64,000 bases of DNA from Shewanella sp. c952 (GTDB lineage: Bacteria; Pseudomonadota; Gammaproteobacteria; Enterobacterales; Shewanellaceae): NCBI RefSeq assembly GCF_019654975.1, contig NZ_BPEW01000021.1:25623-89622 (forward strand). The letters are read 5' to 3'. Position numbers and translations under genes: made by a program. Position 1 is the stretch's first letter; the number at the start of each line of letters is the position of its first letter. The notes under the pieces were generated by a model. It was not told the DNA's origin. It ran no database searches and worked only from the letters and a program-made list of their open reading frames with translations. Shown here one piece after another: positions 1 through 11,028 of this stretch.

Positions 1-864
1 AATAGCAAGTTTTTCACTTAATTGATGGTAAGAAGCAAGCTCTGCCGTTGCAGGTAATGACAGCTCCATAGAACCCGCCATTTTCAAAGTTGGGTCCATT
101 GGGTTAAAGGCTAAACCATTAGCTTCGCCTTCAAGGTTTTGATCTACTGCTGAGCGGTAGTTAAAACCAACTCTGTTGTCAGCATTTATCTGCCAAGCAC
201 CGCCTAATTGCCATCCCCAAGCGGTATCATCTCCTTCCATGTACTTCAATGCGGTACCTTTCGGTACTGGTAAGTTACCAACTGGTGTAGGAAGAACAGT
301 ATCAGCTGAGCTTTTTGCGCCAATGCTACCTTCACCAATCACAAAGCGCACACCGCCACCGATACTAAACTGATCGTTGATACGGTAAGCGACGTTAGGA
401 TTGATCTCTATCGTGGTAACTGATGCTTCATTACCAAACTGAGTGCCACGGAAGTTGTCATCCAGTTCAGTTGCCATACCAAAATTACTGCCAAGTGCTA
501 AACCAACAAACCAGTTATCATCTATCTGGTGAGAGACATAGAAATTAGGAATAACAGCATCATCGGCAATGTCGTGAGCAGATGTAGGATTAGTGCCATC
601 GACATAAGTCACTTCACCATTGATATCAATATTCGGCATGACCAAGATCGCACCAGCTGTCATTTGAGTACCATTTAAATAGGTAAGCATTGCAGGGTTA
701 CGAAACTGTGCAGCCGCGTTATCAGCCATTGCCGCTTCACCAGCAAACGCACGCCCAAGTCCCGTAGCTGAGTATTCAGCTAACTGAAATCCAGCAGCTT
801 GAACCTGTGTTACATTCCCCAAAAGTACCGTACTAACGGCAAGTGTTAATAAACGCTTATTCAT
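1..864 (-). CDS. FadL/OmpP1/TodX-family outer-membrane transport protein, 3' part beyond the window
   Basis: The minus-strand reading frame is open from the ATG at 864 to the window edge, giving 288 codons, so the C-terminus is missing. The N-terminus is a clear signal peptide (MNKRLLTLAVSTVLLG, then QVQAAGFQLAEYSATGLGRA). The mature start AGFQLxEYSATGLGRAFAG followed by NPA is the hallmark of FadL-type 14-stranded barrels, which take up long-chain fatty acids or other hydrophobic substrates across the outer membrane. The rest shows the alternating hydrophobic and aromatic pattern of beta strands. The substrate cannot be told from sequence. A short AGAGA ribosome-binding stretch precedes the ATG. 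Family call is firm; fatty-acid specificity is an inference. Confidence 0.85.
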   Translation of the reverse strand, partial: MNKRLLTLAVSTVLLGNVTQVQAAGFQLAEYSATGLGRAFAGEAAMADNAAAQFRNPAMLTYLNGTQMTAGAILVMPNIDINGEVTYVDGTNPTSAHDIADDAVIPNFYVSHQIDDNWFVGLALGSNFGMATELDDNFRGTQFGNEASVTTIEINPNVAYRINDQFSIGGGVRFVIGEGSIGAKSSADTVLPTPVGNLPVPKGTALKYMEGDDTAWGWQLGGAWQINADNRVGFNYRSAVDQNLEGEANGLAFNPMDPTLKMAGSMELSLPATAELASYHQLSEKLAI

Positions 865-1280
865 TTGTATTCTCTAATTATGTAATTACAACAAGTAGAG
901 CAATTACTCCACTTAAAAGTGGAGCGGATTTTACAACCACAGAATATCTTTACAAGTGTTTTAATAAAAACAGCGTAAAACACTGGAGAAACACAAGAAG
1001 GGCAGTGAAAACAAAAGAGAGATCACGTTTTAAAATAAGAAATAGAATACAAACCGGCAAAAAAGCTCGCTAAGTAGAAATGAAACATGGGCACATAACC
1101 AGACAAAACCTAGAAATACAACAACTTACAAAAGAACAGCAAGTAGACAGGTGTTCACTCAAAATAAGCTCAACCAACAGCATAAATGACTAGCACAAAA
1201 CCAAAATTCAAAGCCTTACTAACAGATGTGAAAAATAACCTTTTAATACAGAACATTAAATCAATGCCATCTGCAATTAA
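865..1280. other. Gene-free AT-rich region upstream of the FadL-type gene
   Basis: This stretch separates the start of the FadL-type gene from the end of leuD and is very A/T rich. I see no convincing gene; the short plus-strand reading frame that begins inside the FadL signal peptide has no family features. A perfect 8-bp inverted repeat, CTCCACTT-AA-AAGTGGAG at 907-924, lies about 40 bases before the FadL-type start codon. It would form a hairpin in the mRNA leader or could be an operator; which is unknown. Confidence 0.5.
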
Positions 1281-1318
1281 AACAAAAGCCACCTAGCTTT
1301 AACGCTAAATGGCTTTGA
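1281..1318. terminator. Hairpin downstream of leuD, likely leu operon terminator
   Basis: AAAGCCA at 1285-1291 pairs with TGGCTTT at 1310-1316, and the inner TAGC/GCTA extends the stem. On the minus strand it is followed by a short T-containing tract. Its position after leuD fits the end of the leuABCD transcript. Confidence 0.6.
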
Positions 1319-1373
1319 TATATCAACAGCATGGTACAAGTGTACGCTTAAAGCATATTACTTAAGATTCGCG

Positions 1374-1979
1374 TTAAGCTCTCCAAGCCGGAAGATTTTC
1401 TTCGTAGTGACTGATTGCATCGGCATGAGCCAAAGTTAGCCCAATAGCATCAAGTCCATTAAGCAGGTTATGCCTAGCCGATTCAGCTATCTCAAAGCTA
1501 AACGCGGCGCCAGATGGTGAGGTTACTGTTAATGCTTGCAGATCAACGGTCACTTCTGCACCTGGTAACGCTACAACTTCAGCCATAATTTGCTCAACTT
1601 CAGCTTCAGTCAACTTAACGGGCAATAAACCGTTATTAATCGAATTACCATAGAAAATATCAGCAAAGCTCGGCGCAATAATCGCTTTCAAACCGAAGTC
1701 AGCTAATGCCCACGGCGCATGCTCACGGCTTGAGCCACAGCCAAAGTTCTCTTGCGATACCAAGATTGACGCGCCTTTATAGCGCGGTTTATTTAAATTA
1801 AAATCAGGATTAGGCTGATCGCCAGCATCATCTAGATAGCGCCAATCATGGAATAGGTGAATACCGAAACCATCACGAGTGACCTTCGACAAAAACTGTT
1901 TTGGAATGATCTGATCAGTATCAACGTTTGCGCTATCAATGATAACCGCAAGCCCTGTGTGTGCAATAAATGGTTGCAT
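1374..1979 (-). CDS. leuD: 3-isopropylmalate dehydratase small subunit
   Basis: LeuD is the swivel-domain subunit of isopropylmalate isomerase. With LeuC it converts 2-isopropylmalate to 3-isopropylmalate in leucine synthesis in the cytoplasm. The 201-residue protein has the usual length and carries the family signature [12 protein letters not shown] at about residues 80-91, plus the N-terminal [11 protein letters not shown] motif. It is the last gene of a minus-strand leuA-leuB-leuC-leuD operon and starts 11 bases after leuC ends. Expression should follow the operon's leader attenuation. No defects are seen. Confidence 0.97.
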   Translation of the reverse strand: MQPFIAHTGLAVIIDSANVDTDQIIPKQFLSKVTRDGFGIHLFHDWRYLDDAGDQPNPDFNLNKPRYKGASILVSQENFGCGSSREHAPWALADFGLKAIIAPSFADIFYGNSINNGLLPVKLTEAEVEQIMAEVVALPGAEVTVDLQALTVTSPSGAAFSFEIAESARHNLLNGLDAIGLTLAHADAISHYEENLPAWRA

Positions 1980-1990
1980 AACTTAACTCT

Positions 1991-3391
1991 CTAGTAAGGT
2001 TTACGGATATCAACAAAATGACCAGCAACTGCAGCAGCTGCAGCCATAGCAGGACTCACTAAGTGAGTACGACTGCCTCGCCCTTGTCGCCCTTCGAAGT
2101 TACGATTACTTGTCGACGCACAGCGATCGCCAGCTTCTAGCTTATCGTCATTCATCGCTAAGCACATTGAGCAACCAGGTAAACGCCATTCAAAGCCTGC
2201 ATCCAAAAATATTTTATCTAAGCCTTCGGCTTCGGCTTGCTCTTTGACCAACCCTGAACCTGGCACGACTATCGCCTTAACGCCGTCTGCAACCTGACGC
2301 CCTTTGGCATGCACGGCAGCAGCACGTAGATCCTCTATGCGTGAGTTAGTACACGAACCAATAAAGACCTTATTGATCCCAACGTCTGTCATTAAAGTAC
2401 CTGCGCTTAAATCAACATATTCAAGCGCTTTTTCGATGCTTGAACGAACTGTTGAGTTAGTCTCTTCAGCAGGATTAGGTACCAGTTGGTCAATCGCGAC
2501 CACTTGTCCAGGGTTAGTCCCCCAAGTTAGCTGCGGCGCAATGTCACTAGCTTGCAATACCACTGTTGCATCGAATGTCGCATCAGCATCAGTTTTCAAT
2601 TCAGCCCATGCCGCTAAAGCCTGCTGCCAGTTATCGCCTTTAGGTGCAAATTCACGCCCTTTAAGATACTCTGCAGTCGTTGCATCAGGCGCTATCATGC
2701 CCGCTTTAGCGCCCATCTCAATCGCCATGTTACACACCGTCATGCGCCCTTCCATTGTGAGCGCTTCTATCGCTTCACCACAGAATTCAACCACATAACC
2801 AGTACCACCATCCATGCCGATTTTACCAATAATCGCAAGCACAATATCTTTAGCAGTAATGCCCTCTGCCACGTGACCGCGTACTTCAATCTTCATGGTT
2901 TTGGCTTTTAGCTGACGCAAGGTTTGCGTCGCCATAACATGCTCAACTTCTGAAGTACCAATACCAAAGGCTAGTGCGCCAAAGGCACCATGAGTCGCGG
3001 TATGTGAATCACCACAAACAATCACAGTTCCAGGTAAAGTGATGCCCAACTCAGGGCCCATAACATGCACAATACCTTGGTTCTTATGATGGATATCATA
3101 AAGTCTGACGCCAAATTCTTTACAGTTTCGCTCAAGAGTTTGTACTTGAGTGCGTGCCATAGGGCTAAGTGCATCAAGACTTGCACTAGTTGTTGAGGTG
3201 TTATGATCCATAGTGGCGAAAGTCTTTTCAGGCGCACGCATTTTACGACCTGCGACCTCTAAACCACTAAACGCTTGAGGTGATGTCACCTCATGCACTA
3301 AATGCCTATCAACATAGATAATTGGCGCTTCACCTTCGGCGGCAACCACGATATGTGCATCCCATACCTTTTCATATAATGTCTTAGCCAT
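1991..3391 (-). CDS. leuC: 3-isopropylmalate dehydratase large subunit
   Basis: LeuC is the aconitase-family catalytic subunit that binds the [4Fe-4S] cluster and works with LeuD. At 466 residues it matches the usual length of the bacterial enzyme. Visible motifs are the N-terminal [16 protein letters not shown], the [12 protein letters not shown] stretch, and the three cluster cysteines in [12 protein letters not shown] and [10 protein letters not shown] near the C-terminus. It begins 2 bases after the leuB stop codon, which suggests translational coupling. The frame is intact and the start codon is the family start ([13 protein letters not shown]). Confidence 0.97.
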   Translation of the reverse strand: MAKTLYEKVWDAHIVVAAEGEAPIIYVDRHLVHEVTSPQAFSGLEVAGRKMRAPEKTFATMDHNTSTTSASLDALSPMARTQVQTLERNCKEFGVRLYDIHHKNQGIVHVMGPELGITLPGTVIVCGDSHTATHGAFGALAFGIGTSEVEHVMATQTLRQLKAKTMKIEVRGHVAEGITAKDIVLAIIGKIGMDGGTGYVVEFCGEAIEALTMEGRMTVCNMAIEMGAKAGMIAPDATTAEYLKGREFAPKGDNWQQALAAWAELKTDADATFDATVVLQASDIAPQLTWGTNPGQVVAIDQLVPNPAEETNSTVRSSIEKALEYVDLSAGTLMTDVGINKVFIGSCTNSRIEDLRAAAVHAKGRQVADGVKAIVVPGSGLVKEQAEAEGLDKIFLDAGFEWRLPGCSMCLAMNDDKLEAGDRCASTSNRNFEGRQGRGSRTHLVSPAMAAAAAVAGHFVDIRKPY

Positions 3392-3393
3392 TG

Positions 3394-4521
<1,128 letters not shown>

Positions 4522-4559
4522 CTAAAATCGGGTACATGAAACACTTGGGTGCCTAAAGC

Positions 4560-6131
4560 CTAAACACCGCCTAACACGCGCTTCTCTTGTTGTATTTTTT
4601 GTTTGCAATCAGCAACTTTATCCGCGCGCCAAGTCAGGTTCATCACATGAATTAAGGCCTTCACAGATGCTTCGACAACATCAGTTGCCAGGCCAACACC
4701 ATGGAAATTCTGGTTGCGGTAACTAGCAGTGATATCGACTTGACCCAGTGCATTTTGCCCCTCGCCTTTCGCGCCCAGTTGATAACTGGTGATATCAATT
4801 TCACAACCACTTGCGCGTGCGACCGCTTTATAAGCGGCATCAACAGGGCCATTACCAATGGCCGCTTCGGTAACTGTTTCGCCATTCACCTCAACTTTAA
4901 CCGTGGCAGTTGCACTGCCTTCTGTTGAATCTGAATGTACAACTAACTGCTGCAATTTAAAATGGTCATCATCTTCAGCTTGCGCTTCCATAAAGGCCAA
5001 TGCTTCAAGATCATAATCAAATACCTGCCCTTTCTTGTCTGCAAGTACAAGGAAGTCTTCGTATAGAACATCCATATCATAGTCTTGCTCACCGTAACCA
5101 AGCTCACTCATGCGGTGCTTAATGACATGTCGGCCTGAGCGCGAAGTCATATTCAAGTTGTTACGGTTAAGACCAATACTTTCAGGCGTCATAATCTCAT
5201 AGGTATTTTGCGCTTTAAGCATGCCATCTTGGTGAATACCTGAAGAGTGTGTAAAAGCATTCGCGCCAACAATTGCCTTATTAGCTTGTACTGGCATATT
5301 ACATAGCTGACTGACCAAACTAGAGGTGCGGTGGATCTCTTTTGCATTAATGCCTGTTTCTAAACCTAGCTCACCTTGACGGGTAGAAAGGATCATCGCT
5401 ATCTCTTCCAGAGAACAGTTACCAGCGCGTTCTCCGATGCCATTCACGGTACACTCAATTTGGCGAGCACCATGCTGCACAGCTGTAATAGAGTTAGCTA
5501 CGGACAAACCCAAGTCATCATGACAATGCACAGAGATGACCGCTTGATCGATATTCGGGACGCGATTAAACAAGGTCTGAATAATACCGCCAAATTCACT
5601 TGGTACTGTGTAACCCACGGTGTCAGGAATGTTAATCGTGCGAGCGCCAGCCTTAATCGCTTCCTCTACCATTCGGCATAAGTTATCGATGGGAGTGCGG
5701 CCAGCATCTTCACAGGAGAACTCGACATCATCAGTAAATCGGCGCGCATATTTAACCGCACCAACAGCCATTTCTAATACTTGGTCGAATGAGCGCTTTA
5801 GCTTGCTCTCAACGTGAATGGTTGATGTTGATATAAAAGTATGGATACGGAACTGATCAGCAGCCGATAATGCTTGTGCCGCAGCATCAATATCTTTCTC
5901 TAGTGCTCTGGATAGGGCACAAACACGGCTATTTTTTACCGTTCTAGCAATTGTCTGTACTGATTCAAAGTCACCAGGAGAAGAAACGGGGAACCCCACT
6001 TCCATAACATCAACGCCTAATCGTTCCAATGCTAACGCTATTTGAAGTTTTTCCTTAACCGTTAAACTGGCAGCTAATGCTTGCTCACCATCACGTAGTG
6101 TCGTGTCAAATATAATTACGCGGTCAGACAT
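4560..6131 (-). CDS. leuA: 2-isopropylmalate synthase
   Basis: LeuA condenses acetyl-CoA with 2-oxoisovalerate, the committed step of leucine synthesis. The N-terminal TIM barrel has the [10 protein letters not shown] motif near residues 9-18 and the metal-binding [12 protein letters not shown] motif. The C-terminal part, about residues 390-523, is the regulatory domain that normally mediates leucine feedback. The length of 523 residues is the usual one. It is the first structural gene of the operon, about 55 bases downstream of a strong attenuator hairpin and after a leucine-rich leader peptide. Confidence 0.97.
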   Translation of the reverse strand: MSDRVIIFDTTLRDGEQALAASLTVKEKLQIALALERLGVDVMEVGFPVSSPGDFESVQTIARTVKNSRVCALSRALEKDIDAAAQALSAADQFRIHTFISTSTIHVESKLKRSFDQVLEMAVGAVKYARRFTDDVEFSCEDAGRTPIDNLCRMVEEAIKAGARTINIPDTVGYTVPSEFGGIIQTLFNRVPNIDQAVISVHCHDDLGLSVANSITAVQHGARQIECTVNGIGERAGNCSLEEIAMILSTRQGELGLETGINAKEIHRTSSLVSQLCNMPVQANKAIVGANAFTHSSGIHQDGMLKAQNTYEIMTPESIGLNRNNLNMTSRSGRHVIKHRMSELGYGEQDYDMDVLYEDFLVLADKKGQVFDYDLEALAFMEAQAEDDDHFKLQQLVVHSDSTEGSATATVKVEVNGETVTEAAIGNGPVDAAYKAVARASGCEIDITSYQLGAKGEGQNALGQVDITASYRNQNFHGVGLATDVVEASVKALIHVMNLTWRADKVADCKQKIQQEKRVLGGV

Positions 6132-6183
6132 CTATTCTCTCCATTGAACTTCAAACGTTCAGTTATGCTTTCAGGCAATTTAA

Positions 6184-6219
6184 ATACAAAAAACCCCGCG
6201 AATTGTTCGCGGGGTTTAT
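6184..6219 (-). terminator. leu operon attenuator terminator
   Basis: A 12-bp perfect stem (AAACCCCGCGAA at 6191-6202 with TTCGCGGGGTTT at 6206-6217) with a 3-base loop is followed on the minus strand by a run of T. It sits between the leader peptide and leuA, which is the classical place for a transcription attenuator. Leucine shortage would stall ribosomes on the leader peptide and favour read-through into leuA; this mechanism is inferred from the layout and from known leu leaders. Confidence 0.9.
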
Positions 6220-6247
6220 AAATGCAGGCTTTCTTAAGCGTGTAGCA

Positions 6248-6316
6248 CTATATCCTCCGCGCAGTGACTGCGAGAATGAGACTGAGGAGTATGAGTAAAG
6301 TGCTTGTATGCTTCAT
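6248..6316 (-). CDS. leuL: Leucine leader peptide of the leu operon
   Basis: A 22-residue minus-strand reading frame, MKHTSTLLILLSLILAV then TARRI, contains six leucine codons and two isoleucine codons within nine positions. It ends about 30 bases before the attenuator stem and about 115 bases before leuA. The codon content, the position and the following strong terminator are those of an attenuation leader peptide that senses charged leucyl-tRNA. The ribosome-binding site before the ATG is weak. The peptide is too short to recognise by sequence, so the call rests on context and codon content. Confidence 0.85.
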   Translation of the reverse strand: MKHTSTLLILLSLILAVTARRI

Positions 6317-6374
6317 AAATGGTTATTCAACTTTTCTAGATAACTATGTCAGCGTGTTCTGCTGCTTGGGTTAA

Positions 6375-6403
6375 TTTTTAACGCGAGCAGCCATCTATGT
6401 CAA
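6375..6403 (-). promoter_or_regulatory. Candidate sigma-70 promoter of the leu operon
   Basis: On the minus strand TTGACA (6398-6403) is followed after 17 bases by TAAAAA (6375-6380), about 60 bases upstream of the leader-peptide start. The -35 box is perfect and the -10 box matches in four of six bases. Position and spacing fit the promoter of leuLABCD. Confidence 0.6.
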
Positions 6404-6647
6404 GCCTAAATTGCTCAACTTAGGCATTTCACAAACTGAACATTGCTCACAAAAATTACAACCTTGATGATTAACCCTACAAAAAAGACTTTGAAGGCGA
6501 TATTATTGCGCAGCATCTCTAATAATGCTGTTAAGTCGCAATATTCTCAACTGTTAAGCTTTTTTATGCATATTTTTAGATAAAATGGTTATAATAGCCC
6601 CACTCTGCTATTGGAAAGCGGATATAGAGTCACTACTGGAGCTACAA

Positions 6648-8396
6648 ATGGACTTTAGGAGCATCGTACTATGTCTAATACTATGGGTTTCCCCAGTATT
6701 TGGCGGTACGTTGGAACAACTAGATCAGTTAAATACACTCGTCTACCAATATCCAAGCAAAGCATTATCAGAGATCAATGCGCTTGAGCGTCACTATTTG
6801 GGTGTATCAAGATCTGACACTATATTGATGCGCTTAAACGCACTCAAATGTGAGTCCTATATTCAATTGGGTGAAAATGCTGCCGCCATTAATCTGGCTC
6901 GCTTGAATGATGCCAAAGCAAAGCAATTAGCGCTTGAGCATGCCAGGCCCTATTTTCTAAATTGCATGGCGCAAGCTTATGCAAGTTTTGGCGACTACCA
7001 GCAAGCACTACCGCTTCTATACTCTTCCATTTCATTGTCGCGCAAACTAAAACAACCTCAAGCCCTAATCGGTGGGCTCTGGCTGCGAAGTAAGCTCAAT
7101 GCCGATGTAAAACACAACAATGCTGCAATTGAAGACATAAGACTTGCCCTGGATATTTATCCCGAGATCACTTTACAAGATCAGCGCTGGACTTGGCCTC
7201 CAAAAGGTTACTTATATACCTCAATGGCTAAGCAGTTAGCCGATATTGGTGAGCCCAAAGAAGCGGCAACAAACCTCAAAAAAGCACTGGATGAACCCAC
7301 AACGCTAGGTAAAGTGAAGCTTTTCATTGCGCTGGATATGGCCCGATTCGCTCAGCAAAATCAACAGCCGAATCTGCGAGATAAATACACCCAAATAGCC
7401 AGGGTTACACTCGCTGAACTCAGTACCCCACTAGAGCTCGCCATTGCTTACAATGCAATCGCTTTAATTGATTTTGATAGTGGTAAATACAGTAGCGCAG
7501 AACAACTGATTAACCTTAGTTTGGCGACCTTTCGCAAGGAAGCAGACTCCATCGGCACTATTAGCGCTTTATCGCTCAATGCTCGGATCAAGCTGAAACA
7601 GTACCGCGAAGCTGCTGGTCTCACATTAATGGAGCAGGCTATATCGTTAGCGAAAGAGAAAGCGCGCTACTCAGATTTGAAACATAGCTATGCCACCTTG
7701 GCAAACTATTTTGCTAAACAGGGAAAGTTCTCACAGGCCTATCAATATCAACTCAAACAATTAGAGGCACTAGAAAGCGAGACACTATCAATTAAAAATA
7801 TTTGGTTATCGCAACTCAAGTCGGGGTTAAGTCGTGAGGAGCAGATAGCCGCGCCTAATCATTCTCTCATGACAGCAACAACTGTAAACGGCATTATTCC
7901 CAGTTCACTTTTCCCTATCGCTCTCATGATCATCAGCCTAATCATATTCATTACTTGGCATCAAAAGAAAGCACCGAAACCAACGCAGCCAGAGCAAATA
8001 GTACTGAATCTAGATACTAAAGTTGATAAAAAGAAGTCACTTGAAGACCTGTTAAACATAAGCAAGCAGGCGGGTTATCCGTTGTCATTATTAGTCTTTA
8101 ACCCTAACCACATTTTTAAAACAGACGTGCCAATAGTGATAGAGCAGTTAAAAACTAAGCTCAGAGAGCAGGATGTGCTTTTACAGCAAAATGATCAGCA
8201 GATCGTAATTATGCTGCCGCACACCTCTGAGCAAGGGGCAATAAACGTCATTGATCAATTAGCAAGTACCATTAAAGTTTGGCAAGAAGACTCCAAAGTG
8301 AATATTGGTCTTGCCTGTATGCAGCAGTTTGATAATTTAGAGTCGATGATCAAGCGAGCCAATATCAGCCAGTTGAGAAAGCTAAAAGTTAACTGA
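6648..8396 (+). CDS. TPR-repeat membrane protein with degenerate GGDEF-like C-terminal domain
   Basis: The chosen ATG follows a GGAG ribosome-binding site and opens a signal peptide (MDFRSIVLCLILWVSPVFGG); an in-frame ATG 21 codons upstream would bury it. The mature protein (582 residues with the signal) has several TPR-like helical pairs over roughly residues 30-390, a transmembrane helix around residues 415-437 (FPIALMIISLIIFITW), and a cytoplasmic tail of about 120 residues. The tail has the length and pattern of a GGDEF domain, but the catalytic GGDEF loop reads QQNDQQIVIML. It therefore cannot be an active diguanylate cyclase. A periplasmic TPR sensor with an inactive nucleotide-cyclase-like output is the inferred role. 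It converges on recQ with an 8-base gap. Confidence 0.65.
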   Translation: MDFRSIVLCLILWVSPVFGGTLEQLDQLNTLVYQYPSKALSEINALERHYLGVSRSDTILMRLNALKCESYIQLGENAAAINLARLNDAKAKQLALEHARPYFLNCMAQAYASFGDYQQALPLLYSSISLSRKLKQPQALIGGLWLRSKLNADVKHNNAAIEDIRLALDIYPEITLQDQRWTWPPKGYLYTSMAKQLADIGEPKEAATNLKKALDEPTTLGKVKLFIALDMARFAQQNQQPNLRDKYTQIARVTLAELSTPLELAIAYNAIALIDFDSGKYSSAEQLINLSLATFRKEADSIGTISALSLNARIKLKQYREAAGLTLMEQAISLAKEKARYSDLKHSYATLANYFAKQGKFSQAYQYQLKQLEALESETLSIKNIWLSQLKSGLSREEQIAAPNHSLMTATTVNGIIPSSLFPIALMIISLIIFITWHQKKAPKPTQPEQIVLNLDTKVDKKKSLEDLLNISKQAGYPLSLLVFNPNHIFKTDVPIVIEQLKTKLREQDVLLQQNDQQIVIMLPHTSEQGAINVIDQLASTIKVWQEDSKVNIGLACMQQFDNLESMIKRANISQLRKLKVN

Positions 8397-8404
8397 TTGT
8401 CCTG

Positions 8405-10228
8405 CTAACCTTCCGCTAAGTAGTTTTCAATCTCATCTAAAAACTCACCGCCAAAACGCTCCAACTTACGTTCACCAACTCCATTGACAGCCAATAACTC
8501 ACCGGGACTTGTCGGCAATATTGCAGCCATTTCAGCCAAAGTTGCATCGTTAAAAACTAAGTATGGTGGTACATCTAACTCTTCAGCCAGTGTTCGCCTT
8601 AATAACTTCAATCGAGCAAACAGCTTACGATCATAGTTAAGCGGCGCTTTCGGGTTATGACCGCGACGCTTAGTGGTTTGAATCACGATTCTTGGCTCTG
8701 CGAGTAACAACTCCACCTCGCCTTTTAACACCATGCGTGCTGATGGATTAAGCGTTACCGATGAACCTCGAGTAATGTCCTGATTAGCAAGCCCAAGATG
8801 GATCAACTGCCTAATCACACTCAACCAATGTTCATGACTTTTCTCTTTGCCAATGCCCCAGGTTGAAAGTTTATTATGGCCTCTATCCATTACAGTGGCA
8901 GCTTTTGAACCTCGCAGCACCTCGATAAGATGATTGACACCAAAGCGCTGTCCAAGCCGATAGATACACGACAGCACCTTTTGCGCATCTTGAATGCCAT
9001 TATACTTCTTAGGTGGGTCTAAACAGATATCACAGTTACCACATGGTTCTAACGCACTTTCGTCAAAATAGTGCAGCAACACTTGGCGGCGACAAGTCTG
9101 CGCCTCAGCGAACGCAGCCATGGTGTTGAGTTTATGGAACTCAACTTGCTGCTGTGGCCCGGGCTCTGACTGTTCAATAAGGTGCCTGACTCTGCCAATG
9201 TCAGCAGGGTCAAACAACATCAAAGCTTCAGAGTCCAAACCATCACGGCCTGCTCGTCCGGTTTCTTGGTAGTAGGCCTCGACACTTTTCGGGATATCGT
9301 AATGCACCACATAACGCACATTTGATTTGTTGATCCCCATACCAAAAGCGACCGTGGCAACGACAATATCGAGTTGATCTTTTAAGAACCGGTCTTGGAC
9401 ATCAGCCCGCTCTTCTTGGGTTTTACCAGCATGGTATGCCTCAGCTTGATGCCCCTGCATACGCAAACGGTCAGCAACCTCATCCACTCGACGACGGCTA
9501 CTGCAATAAACAATACCGCTATTCCCATTCTGCGCATCAATAAACTGTCGTAGCTGGTTGGCGGCATTAAGCTTTTCAGCAACGGTATATCGAATATTAG
9601 GTCTATCGAAGCTGGTGAGTAGCGAAAATGGTTCAATGGTTAACCGCTCGCAGATATCGACGCGCGTGGCATTATCTGCCGTTGCTGTTAACGCCATAAT
9701 CGGCACTTGAGGAAACTGCTGACGTAAACGTCCAAGCGCGGCATATTCGGGTCTAAAATCATGACCCCACTGGGAAATACAGTGAGCTTCATCAATAGCA
9801 AATAGCGAGATATTTAACTCGTGCAAACGATCAATAAAGCTGGCTTGCAACAACCTTTCTGGCGATACGTATAGCAGTTTTAGTTCGCCATAACGCATCT
9901 GCTGTAAGATCTTTAGGCTCTCTTCTCTTGGCTGAGAAGAGTTAAGATAAGCTGCCGAAACACCGGTCTGAATAAGGCTATCAACCTGATCTTTCATTAA
10001 TGAGATCAGCGGTGAAACAACCACAGTTAAACCAGAAAGTTGCAGTGCGGGCAGCTGATAACATAGGCTTTTACCACCGCCAGTCGGCATGATCACCAAG
10101 CAATCTTGGCCGGCACAGATCTGTTCAATTACTTCACGCTGGCCATCCCTAAACGTGCGATAACCAAATACCGACTGAAGGCTTGCTGATAATTGATCGA
10201 CCGGATGTTCGAGTGCCGCCTGATCCAT
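8405..10228 (-). CDS. recQ: ATP-dependent DNA helicase RecQ
   Basis: RecQ unwinds DNA 3' to 5' in recombination and replication-fork repair. The 607-residue protein has Walker A MPTGGGKS at residues 47-54, the DEAH box at 146-149 followed by the aromatic-rich loop, and helicase motif VI in [10 protein letters not shown]. It also has the RQC zinc-binding cysteines ([10 protein letters not shown], then CGNCDIC) and a C-terminal HRDC domain beginning near [14 protein letters not shown]. This is the full three-domain layout of the bacterial enzyme. Its neighbours yigI and rarD are also recQ neighbours in enterobacteria. Confidence 0.97.
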   Translation of the reverse strand: MDQAALEHPVDQLSASLQSVFGYRTFRDGQREVIEQICAGQDCLVIMPTGGGKSLCYQLPALQLSGLTVVVSPLISLMKDQVDSLIQTGVSAAYLNSSQPREESLKILQQMRYGELKLLYVSPERLLQASFIDRLHELNISLFAIDEAHCISQWGHDFRPEYAALGRLRQQFPQVPIMALTATADNATRVDICERLTIEPFSLLTSFDRPNIRYTVAEKLNAANQLRQFIDAQNGNSGIVYCSSRRRVDEVADRLRMQGHQAEAYHAGKTQEERADVQDRFLKDQLDIVVATVAFGMGINKSNVRYVVHYDIPKSVEAYYQETGRAGRDGLDSEALMLFDPADIGRVRHLIEQSEPGPQQQVEFHKLNTMAAFAEAQTCRRQVLLHYFDESALEPCGNCDICLDPPKKYNGIQDAQKVLSCIYRLGQRFGVNHLIEVLRGSKAATVMDRGHNKLSTWGIGKEKSHEHWLSVIRQLIHLGLANQDITRGSSVTLNPSARMVLKGEVELLLAEPRIVIQTTKRRGHNPKAPLNYDRKLFARLKLLRRTLAEELDVPPYLVFNDATLAEMAAILPTSPGELLAVNGVGERKLERFGGEFLDEIENYLAEG

Positions 10229-10401
10229 AGTGAACCTGTGTTAATCATAAGGCCGACCATTCTAATCGAGCGAACCTCTCTTGTCTCTCTTGAAACGATT
10301 TATCGGCCAAAATTTAAACTTGCAACACAGGCTCCATTAGCGATAGATTAAATGCTCTAATACTAAGCGATTGATCCTACTAGGAACACGCAGGGAGCCG
10401 T

Positions 10402-10866
10402 ATGAGCAATATTATTCAACAGGAAACATTACGCAGGGTTGCAGAAGTTTTTGACAAGCATGTGCCTTTTCATAACTTACTTGGGATGGATATCAAGCGT
10501 TATGATGTGGACGGTGTAGAAGTTGTCGTAAAAATGAAGCCTGAATTAATTGGTAATATCCATCAGCAAATATTGCATGGGGGCGTAACCGCCACCGTCC
10601 TTGACGTCGTCGGCGGGCTCACCGCTTTTTCGGGCTTAGTCGCCAGTCGTGACGATTGGAGCCTTGAGGAGCTAGAAAAGCGTATTCAGACATTAGGTAC
10701 TATCGATCTAAGGGTTGATTATTTACGTCCTGGCCGTGGCGAGATTTTTACTGGCACCGGCACCGTGATCCGCGCCGGAAATCGAGTTTCAGTTTCGAGA
10801 ATGGAGCTACATAACGAAAAGGGTGACCACATTGCCTTCGGCACCGGTACCTATATGGTTGGCTGA
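10402..10866 (+). CDS. yigI: YigI-type hotdog-fold acyl-CoA thioesterase
   Basis: The 154-residue protein has the hotdog thioesterase pattern: an N-terminal helix, then PFHNLLGMDIKRYDVDGVEV, the central-helix segment HGGVTATVLDVVGGLTAF, and the strand LRVDYLRPGRG. Its size and its position next to recQ and rarD match YigI of enterobacteria, which has been described as a medium/long-chain acyl-CoA thioesterase. The start codon follows a good GGAG site (GGGAGCCGTATG). A hairpin follows the stop codon. The thioesterase family is firm; the exact substrate is inferred from the relative. Confidence 0.8.
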   Translation: MSNIIQQETLRRVAEVFDKHVPFHNLLGMDIKRYDVDGVEVVVKMKPELIGNIHQQILHGGVTATVLDVVGGLTAFSGLVASRDDWSLEELEKRIQTLGTIDLRVDYLRPGRGEIFTGTGTVIRAGNRVSVSRMELHNEKGDHIAFGTGTYMVG

Positions 10867-10872
10867 TAGCGT

Positions 10873-10899
10873 TAAAATGCCGTTATATGCGGCGTTTTA
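10873..10899 (+). terminator. Terminator after the yigI-like gene
   Basis: AAAATGCCG at 10874-10882 pairs (one G-T pair) with CGGCGTTTT at 10890-10898, and the stem ends in a T run. It starts 7 bases after the stop codon. Confidence 0.7.
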
Positions 10900-11028
10900 T
10901 GCCATGAATAATCTGTTTATTGATTGAGATGACGTTACCAGCAGTGCGGATAAACAGCGCGGTTAGCTTGAGTCTGCGCTTAGGCAAGATTACAATCACC
11001 ACTTACTCCCTCTTTTTAGCACATTCCA

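Noticed and set aside
843..1073. 76-residue plus-strand frame
   Set aside because: It overlaps the FadL signal-peptide coding region antisense and then runs through AT-rich spacer with no recognisable composition.
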